Origin: Paraclostridium ghonii
Lineage (GTDB): Bacteria; Bacillota; Clostridia; Peptostreptococcales; Peptostreptococcaceae
Length of the DNA stretch: 9,945 bases
NCBI RefSeq assembly: GCF_023653455.1
Contig: NZ_JAKEDR010000127.1
Location: 1-9,945 of the forward strand
Reading direction: 5' to 3'
The notes beneath the pieces are model-generated. The model saw only the letters and a list, made by a program, of their open reading frames with translations, was not told where the DNA came from and made no database searches. The position numbers and the translations under genes are program-made. The first letter of the stretch is position 1. Each line of letters begins with the position of its first letter. Of the stretch, positions 5,298-9,945 are shown piece by piece.

Positions 5298-6353
5298 TTA
5301 CTTTTCTGATTTTTCTTCGTTTAATTTATCTCTTTCTTTTCTATAGTTTTCCACATGTTTTAAATGTTCTTTATATGTTTTACTATAGTTATTTTTTCCA
5401 CCTACAGTTGCTACAAAGTATAAATAATCTGTATGTGCTGGATATAATGTAGCTTCTATAGATTTAACTCCCGGACTACATATAGGAGTAGGTGGCAATC
5501 CTTTGTTTAAATAAGAATTGTAAGGTGAATCAATTTTTAAATCCGAATACATTACTCTTTCTTTTCTTTCATCAAATGCATATTGTAATGTAGCATCTGA
5601 TTGAATAGGCATCCCTATTTTTAGTCTATTATAAAAAACACTAGCAATCATAGCTCTATCTTCATCTAAAACAGCCTCTTTTTCTATTATAGAAGCTAAG
5701 TTTACAACTTGTTGAAGAGTTAAATCCATTTCTTTTTGTTTTTCTTTAAACTTATCTGTATAAACTTGTTCGAACCTCTTTAACATTGCAGATAATATTT
5801 CTTTTTCGGTACTTTCTTTATCAAAATAATAAGTATCAGGATATAAAAATCCTTCTAAATTTTTTATGTCTGATGCTTTTAAAAAGCTAAAATCACTGTA
5901 AAACTCTTTAGGATTGTTTATTAATTCTTCATATTCTTTAGCATTTCCTAAGTTATTTTCTGTTAAAATTTTTATTGTTTCTTTATGAGTTAATCCTTCA
6001 GGTATAGTTACCTTTGTTCCATCGTTATGGGTTTTTCCATCAGTTAGTATATCTAAAATTTCAAAATTCGAATAACTTTGGCTAAGTAAATATGTTCCAG
6101 CTTTAACACCATTTTTATTTGGTTTTACCTTTTCTATAACTTTAAATAGCACTTTATTTTTTATTAATTGGTTTTGTTCTAAAATATCCGCTACATCTGT
6201 TAATGTTGATCCATTAGGTATTTCTACTAATATCTCTTTTTTGCTACTTTTATCATATGGTCCTATTTGGCTATATATATATCCAGCAATTAAAGCTAGT
6301 ACAATTACTATTATAACAGCGACTATTTTAAAGCTTGCCTTTCTAAAATTCAT
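5298..6353 (-). CDS. mltG: Endolytic peptidoglycan transglycosylase MltG (YceG-like)
   Basis: MltG cleaves nascent glycan strands at the outer face of the membrane and so sets their length. The 351 residues begin with a basic segment and a single membrane anchor (about 8-28, FKIVAVIIVIVLALIAGYIY). A LysM-like subdomain follows (about 41-110, including VEIPNGSTLTDVADIL), then the YceG catalytic domain. The active-site segment LASIIEKEA (219-227) holds the glutamates Glu224 and Glu226, one of which corresponds to the catalytic residue. Other family landmarks are SVFYNRL (238-244), SDATLQYAF (252-260), PYNSYLNKGLPPTPICSPG (277-295) and the C-terminal YFVATVGGKNNYS. Start ATG at 6353 has AAGGAG upstream with a longish gap of about eleven bases. 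A clear SigA promoter precedes it, and a terminator-like hairpin separates it from trmR. Confidence 0.94.
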   Translation of the reverse strand: MNFRKASFKIVAVIIVIVLALIAGYIYSQIGPYDKSSKKEILVEIPNGSTLTDVADILEQNQLIKNKVLFKVIEKVKPNKNGVKAGTYLLSQSYSNFEILDILTDGKTHNDGTKVTIPEGLTHKETIKILTENNLGNAKEYEELINNPKEFYSDFSFLKASDIKNLEGFLYPDTYYFDKESTEKEILSAMLKRFEQVYTDKFKEKQKEMDLTLQQVVNLASIIEKEAVLDEDRAMIASVFYNRLKIGMPIQSDATLQYAFDERKERVMYSDLKIDSPYNSYLNKGLPPTPICSPGVKSIEATLYPAHTDYLYFVATVGGKNNYSKTYKEHLKHVENYRKERDKLNEEKSEK

Positions 6354-6391
6354 AGGGTTATCTGCTCCTTATGTATATTTATATCTTTTAT

Positions 6392-6420
6392 ATTATAAAT
6401 CTAAGAATAAAAATTTTCAA
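6392..6420 (-). promoter_or_regulatory. SigA-type promoter driving mltG and probably downstream genes
   Basis: On the minus strand TTGAAA (6420-6415) and a perfect TATAAT (6397-6392) are separated by exactly 17 bases. This is a near-consensus vegetative promoter. It sits just after the pdp terminator and about 40 bases before the mltG start, with transcription expected to begin near 6385. Position, spacing and sequence agree. Confidence 0.85.
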
Positions 6421-6440
6421 TAACATTGTCGAAACTAAAT

Positions 6441-6480
6441 AAAAAGCCTAACGTTATTTTTTACACGTTAGGCTTTTTTT
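6441..6480 (-). terminator. Intrinsic terminator of the deoB-pdp operon
   Basis: AAAAAGCCTAACGT (6441-6454) and ACGTTAGGCTTTTT (6465-6478) form a perfect 14-bp stem with a ten-base loop. On the minus strand the GC part of the stem is followed by a T run (6445-6441). Seven T at 6474-6480 give the same structure on the plus strand. It begins 12 bases after the pdp stop codon and separates the nucleoside operon from the mltG promoter. Confidence 0.92.
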
Positions 6481-6491
6481 AATCATATCTA

Positions 6492-7817
6492 TTAGAATTT
6501 TAAAGTTTTATCTTTAGTTACAACCCCATAAACTAATTTACCTGGTTCTACTTTTTCATCAGATATTGTATATGCTTTTAAAAATCTCTCTTTTGCACCT
6601 TCAATTTTATCTAATTTATTGTAGTGCATATATGCTATTGTTTCACCCTCATTTACAAAGTCAGAAACTTTCTTAGTTAAAACTATACCTGCAGATAAAT
6701 CAAGTTCATCTTCCTTAGTTTCTCTTCCAGCTCCTAACATCATAGCACAAACTCCAACTTCTTCAGCTTCTATTCTTGATATATATCCAGTTTTTAAAGC
6801 TTTTATTTCCATTATTTCTTTTGCTTTAGGTAATAAAGAATAATCATCAACTATTTTACTATCTCCACCTTGATTTTCTATAAATTCTTTTAATTTATCA
6901 AGTGCACTTCCACTAGATATAGCTTCTTGAATTTTAGCTTTACCATCTTCAAAATTATCAACTACTTGTGCTAATAATAACATGTATGCTCCTAATGTTT
7001 CACATAGCATTACAAAGTCTTTTGGTCCTCTTCCCTTTAAAGTTTCTATAGCCTCTATAACCTCTAGTGAGTTACCTATTGCAAATCCTAATGGCTCATC
7101 CATATCAGTTATAAGAGCTATAGTTTCTCTATTCATATTGTCTCCAATGTCTACCATTTCCTTTGCAAGTGCAAATGAATCTTCTACAGTCTTCATAAAT
7201 GCACCGTCTCCAGTTTTAACATCTAATACGATAGCATCAGCTCCTGATGCAAGTTTTTTACACATTATACTACTTGCAATTAATGATATATTATCAACTG
7301 TAGCTGTTACATCTCTAAGTGCATACATTTTTTTATCTGCTACAGCTATAGATGCTGTTTGTCCACATACAGCTATATTGTGTTTATTAACTGATTGTAT
7401 AAACTTTTTAGGTTCCATTTCTATAGAAAAGCCTGGTATAGCTTCTAATTTATCTAATGTTCCTCCAGTATGTCCAAGCCCTCTTCCTGACATTTTAGCT
7501 ACTGGAGCTTTACAGGCTGCAACTAAAGGTGCTAATGCTATAGTAGTTTTATCTCCAACTCCACCAGTACTATGTTTATCTACCTTTATGCCATTTATAT
7601 CTGAAAGATCTATAACTTCTCCTGAATTCATCATAGCTTCTGTTAAGAAAGCTGTCTCTTCTTTATTCATTTTATTTATATATATAGCCATTAAAAGAGC
7701 TGCTGCCTGATAATCTGGAATTTCTCCTTTAGAGTACTTTTCTACAAATAAATTTATTTCTTCTTTACTTAATGCTTGTCCATCTCTTTTCTTTTTTATA
7801 ATGTCATAAATTCTCAT
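6492..7817 (-). CDS. pdp: Pyrimidine-nucleoside phosphorylase
   Basis: The enzyme splits uridine, thymidine or deoxyuridine with phosphate, giving the free base and (deoxy)ribose-1-phosphate in the cytoplasm. At 441 residues it is full length for the thymidine/pyrimidine phosphorylase family. It has the N-terminal helical domain (MRIYDIIKKKRDGQ), the phosphate-binding KHSTGGVGDKTT (81-92) and the family signature SGRGLGHTGGTLDKLE (110-125). Arg168, Ser183 and Lys187 match in position the base-binding residues known from Geobacillus pyrimidine-nucleoside phosphorylase. Broad pyrimidine specificity, rather than thymidine only (deoA), is the usual Firmicute assignment but is not proven here. Start ATG at 7817 has GGAG seven bases upstream. 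It follows deoB by 47 bp, and DeoB converts its pentose-1-phosphate product to the 5-phosphate. A strong terminator follows. Confidence 0.95.
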   Translation of the reverse strand: MRIYDIIKKKRDGQALSKEEINLFVEKYSKGEIPDYQAAALLMAIYINKMNKEETAFLTEAMMNSGEVIDLSDINGIKVDKHSTGGVGDKTTIALAPLVAACKAPVAKMSGRGLGHTGGTLDKLEAIPGFSIEMEPKKFIQSVNKHNIAVCGQTASIAVADKKMYALRDVTATVDNISLIASSIMCKKLASGADAIVLDVKTGDGAFMKTVEDSFALAKEMVDIGDNMNRETIALITDMDEPLGFAIGNSLEVIEAIETLKGRGPKDFVMLCETLGAYMLLLAQVVDNFEDGKAKIQEAISSGSALDKLKEFIENQGGDSKIVDDYSLLPKAKEIMEIKALKTGYISRIEAEEVGVCAMMLGAGRETKEDELDLSAGIVLTKKVSDFVNEGETIAYMHYNKLDKIEGAKERFLKAYTISDEKVEPGKLVYGVVTKDKTLKF

Positions 7818-7864
7818 AACTAATCTCCTTTATATCATTATTTTGTAGTCTAGCTATATAATAT

Positions 7865-9034
7865 TTATTTTATAATATCACTTTTAAAACTTTTACCATG
7901 TTTAGGAGGTTTTACATTTAATATATCAGCTACTGTAGCTCCTATATCTGCAAAACTACTTCTAGTTCCTAAATTTAATCCACATTTAATGTTTTTCCCG
8001 TAAATTAACATAGGTATATACTCTCTTGTATGATCTGTTCCTTTGTATGTAGGATCATTTCCATGGTCAGAATTTATAATTAATATATCATCATCTTTCA
8101 TATTTGCTAATATTTCAGGCATTCTAGCATCAAACTCTTCTAATGCTTCTTTATATCCTTTAACATCTCTTCTATGACCATATTTAGAGTCAAAATCAAC
8201 TAAATTTGTGAATATAAGACCATTGTTTTCTTTTTTCATGTAATTTATAGTTTGGTCTACCCCATCCATATTATCTTTAGTATGTATAGCTTCTGTTATA
8301 CCTTGTTTATTAAATATATCTTCTATTTTTCCAACACCTATAACATCTAGGTTTGAATTTTTTATATTATCTAATACTGTATCTTCAAATGGACTTAAAG
8401 AGTAATCTCTTCTATTAGAAGTTCTTTCAAATGCCCCTGGTTGTCCTATAAATGGTCTAGCTATTATTCTAGCTACTGCATTGTCACCCATCATTATCTC
8501 TCTTGCTATCTCACACATTTTATATAATTCATCTAAAGGAATTATCTCTTCATGTGCTGCAATTTGGAATACACTATCTGCAGAAGTATATACTATTACT
8601 TCTCCAGTTTTCATTTGTTGCTCTCCTAATTCATCTAGTATAGCTGTTCCAGATGCCGGCTTATTCCCTATAACTTTTCTATTTGTTTTTCTTTCAAATT
8701 CGTCTATTATTTCTTTTGGGAATCCATTTTCATATGTTTTAAAAGGCGTTTCAACTAAAACTCCTGTCATTTCCCAGTGGCCAGTTGTTGTATCTTTACC
8801 TTTAGATACCTCATTAGCTCTCCCAAATGCTCCTATAGGACTTTTTACTTCTTCTAAGCTATCTACACCCTCTATGTTTCCTAACCCTAATTTTAGCATA
8901 TTAGGTAGCTTTATATCTTTATAGTTTTTAACTATATTACCTAAAGTGTTTACATTTACATCTCCAAATTTTTCAGAATCAGGAAGTGCTCCTATCCCAA
9001 CACTATCAATTATCATCCATATAACTCTGCTCAT
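7865..9034 (-). CDS. deoB: Phosphopentomutase
   Basis: DeoB interconverts (deoxy)ribose-1-phosphate and the 5-phosphate, linking nucleoside breakdown to central carbon metabolism. The 389 residues match the family length and align along their whole length with the alkaline-phosphatase-like prokaryotic enzyme. Visible landmarks are the metal-binding start WMIIDSVGIG (6-15), the phosphorylated threonine segment KDTTTGHWE (80-88, Thr82 by alignment with Thr85 of the Bacillus enzyme), NKPASGT (124-130), YTSADSVFQIAAHEE, and the C-terminal metal site SDHGNDP followed by DHTREY. Start ATG at 9034 has AGGAGG eight bases upstream. It lies 24 bp after the XerD-like gene and 47 bp before pdp, suggesting one transcript. 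The same recombinase-deoB pairing occurs in B. subtilis (ripX-drm). Confidence 0.97.
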   Translation of the reverse strand: MSRVIWMIIDSVGIGALPDSEKFGDVNVNTLGNIVKNYKDIKLPNMLKLGLGNIEGVDSLEEVKSPIGAFGRANEVSKGKDTTTGHWEMTGVLVETPFKTYENGFPKEIIDEFERKTNRKVIGNKPASGTAILDELGEQQMKTGEVIVYTSADSVFQIAAHEEIIPLDELYKMCEIAREIMMGDNAVARIIARPFIGQPGAFERTSNRRDYSLSPFEDTVLDNIKNSNLDVIGVGKIEDIFNKQGITEAIHTKDNMDGVDQTINYMKKENNGLIFTNLVDFDSKYGHRRDVKGYKEALEEFDARMPEILANMKDDDILIINSDHGNDPTYKGTDHTREYIPMLIYGKNIKCGLNLGTRSSFADIGATVADILNVKPPKHGKSFKSDIIK

Positions 9035-9058
9035 AAAAATTTCCTCCTAAATGTTAGT

Positions 9059-9940
9059 TTATTTTCTAGGATGTTTTTCTTTTAACTCTTGCCTTATGTT
9101 TTTATCCATACAATCTAAATAATATTGTAAGCTTGATAAATTAGAATTACCTAAAATTTTGCTAACCACAGCTATATTTGCACCTTGATTAAGTAAGTGT
9201 ATAGCAAATGAATTTCTAAGAATTGTTGGATTTATACTTTTATTTATATTTGCTCTTTTAGAATGTTTTTTTATTAATTTCCAAAGACCTTGTCTTGTAA
9301 ATCTAGTTCCATTAGAGTTAGTAAATAAAGCCTTTTCCTCATAGTTATTTTTTAAAATTTCACTTCTAGATTGCTTTAAATACTTGTCTAAATATTTGCT
9401 TGTTGTTTTAGTCATTGGTATAACCCTTGGATTTTTACCAGATTTACAACAAATATAATCAAATTCCAAACTCACGTCATCTAAATCTAGCTCTATTAAC
9501 TCCGTTACTTTTATACCTGTCCCATATAAAACTTCAAATATAGCTTTATCTCTTATATCTTTTATATTTTTTAGTTGTGGAAAGTCTAGTAACGCTTCTA
9601 CCTCTTCTTCACTCAAAATATCTATTTCTTTTTTTTCTATTTTAGGCTTTTTTATATTTTTAGATATATTAGTACTTATATATCTATTTAAAAATAAATA
9701 TTCATAAAAAGATTTTATAGATGATATGCTTCTTGAAATAGTAGCTGTAGATACATTCATCTTTTCTAATTCTATTATATAACTTATTATATCATTTTCT
9801 GTTGATTCAAATAAGGTAATACTTTTATTTTCTATATATGTTAAATATTTTTTTATATCTATAAAATACGAGTTAACTGTATTATGCCTTAATTTTCTTA
9901 TAGATTTTATATATTGTATATATTCATTTAATAGTTGCAT
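9059..9940 (-). CDS. XerD-like tyrosine recombinase homologue with degenerate active site
   Basis: The 293 residues have the length and two-domain layout of XerC/XerD: an N-terminal SAM-like core-binding domain (about 1-90, with LRHNTVNSYFIDIKKYL at 17-33) and a C-terminal catalytic domain. In active enzymes the six catalytic residues are Arg-Lys-His-Arg-His/Trp-Tyr. Here they read Lys144 (in YGTGIKVTEL), Lys166, Thr239 (NPTILRNSFAIHLL), Arg242, Asn265 (ILGNSNLSS) and Tyr274. Three of six are replaced, although the frame is intact and the surrounding motifs are well kept. Family membership is certain; recombinase activity is doubtful. Its place before deoB matches B. subtilis xerD (ripX), so it occupies the xerD locus. 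ATG at 9940 fits the family N-terminus; its ribosome site is cut by the window edge. The start may therefore change slightly. Confidence 0.85.
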   Translation of the reverse strand: MQLLNEYIQYIKSIRKLRHNTVNSYFIDIKKYLTYIENKSITLFESTENDIISYIIELEKMNVSTATISRSISSIKSFYEYLFLNRYISTNISKNIKKPKIEKKEIDILSEEEVEALLDFPQLKNIKDIRDKAIFEVLYGTGIKVTELIELDLDDVSLEFDYICCKSGKNPRVIPMTKTTSKYLDKYLKQSRSEILKNNYEEKALFTNSNGTRFTRQGLWKLIKKHSKRANINKSINPTILRNSFAIHLLNQGANIAVVSKILGNSNLSSLQYYLDCMDKNIRQELKEKHPRK

Positions 9941-9945
9941 ATTAT

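Noticed and set aside
6982..7710. 242-codon open frame on the plus strand opposite pdp
   Set aside because: It is antisense to a clearly real pdp gene, shows no recognisable motif, and has the composition of a mirrored coding frame.
8481..8924. 147-codon open frame on the plus strand opposite deoB
   Set aside because: It lies wholly inside deoB, with no family features and no independent support; a shadow of the real gene.

Overview
The window is AT-rich Firmicute DNA, and the gene content points to a spore-forming member of the Peptostreptococcaceae (relatives of Clostridioides difficile). The grounds are the very AT-rich coding sequence, strong AGGAGG-type ribosome binding sites, a sporulation sigma-K gene and a class B penicillin-binding protein gene next to it. 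From memory, that last pairing also occurs in C. difficile; I could not check it here. Genus and species cannot be fixed from this sequence. Positions 1-119 are not genomic: 87-119 is a recognisable but error-containing Nextera transposase adapter, and 1-86 is low-complexity pyrimidine noise outside it. Genomic sequence starts at about 120, so this is a raw contig end.

All genes lie on the minus strand and read from high to low coordinates. First comes a nucleoside-catabolism group: a XerD-like tyrosine recombinase homologue (9059-9940), phosphopentomutase deoB (7865-9034) and pyrimidine-nucleoside phosphorylase pdp (6492-7817), spaced closely and closed by a strong hairpin terminator (6441-6480). 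A clear vegetative promoter (6392-6420) then drives a second group: the endolytic transglycosylase mltG, the tRNA wobble-uridine O-methyltransferase trmR (yrrM), a YrrN-type U32 protein and uridine kinase udk. A terminator-like structure sits between mltG and trmR. Third is a sporulation-related pair: a class B penicillin-binding protein (1064-2761) and sigK (335-985), whose terminator overlaps its own stop codon. Last is the start of a membrane-protein gene (120-205), cut off by the adapter.

The functions group into nucleoside salvage and catabolism (deoB, pdp, udk), tRNA wobble modification (trmR plus U32), and peptidoglycan and sporulation (mltG, PBP, sigK).

The most notable points are these. 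(1) The XerD homologue has an intact reading frame but has lost three of the six catalytic residues of tyrosine recombinases. (2) sigK has no pro-sequence, shown by an in-frame TGA directly before its TTG start, and no intervening skin-type element; both usual timing controls are absent. (3) sigK and the adjacent PBP gene each have a leader inverted repeat that would bury a strong Shine-Dalgarno sequence. (4) The U32 protein lacks most of the expected iron-sulfur cysteines, and its usual YrrO partner gene is missing from this locus. No clearly new multi-gene system, CRISPR array, insertion sequence or tRNA/rRNA gene was seen.
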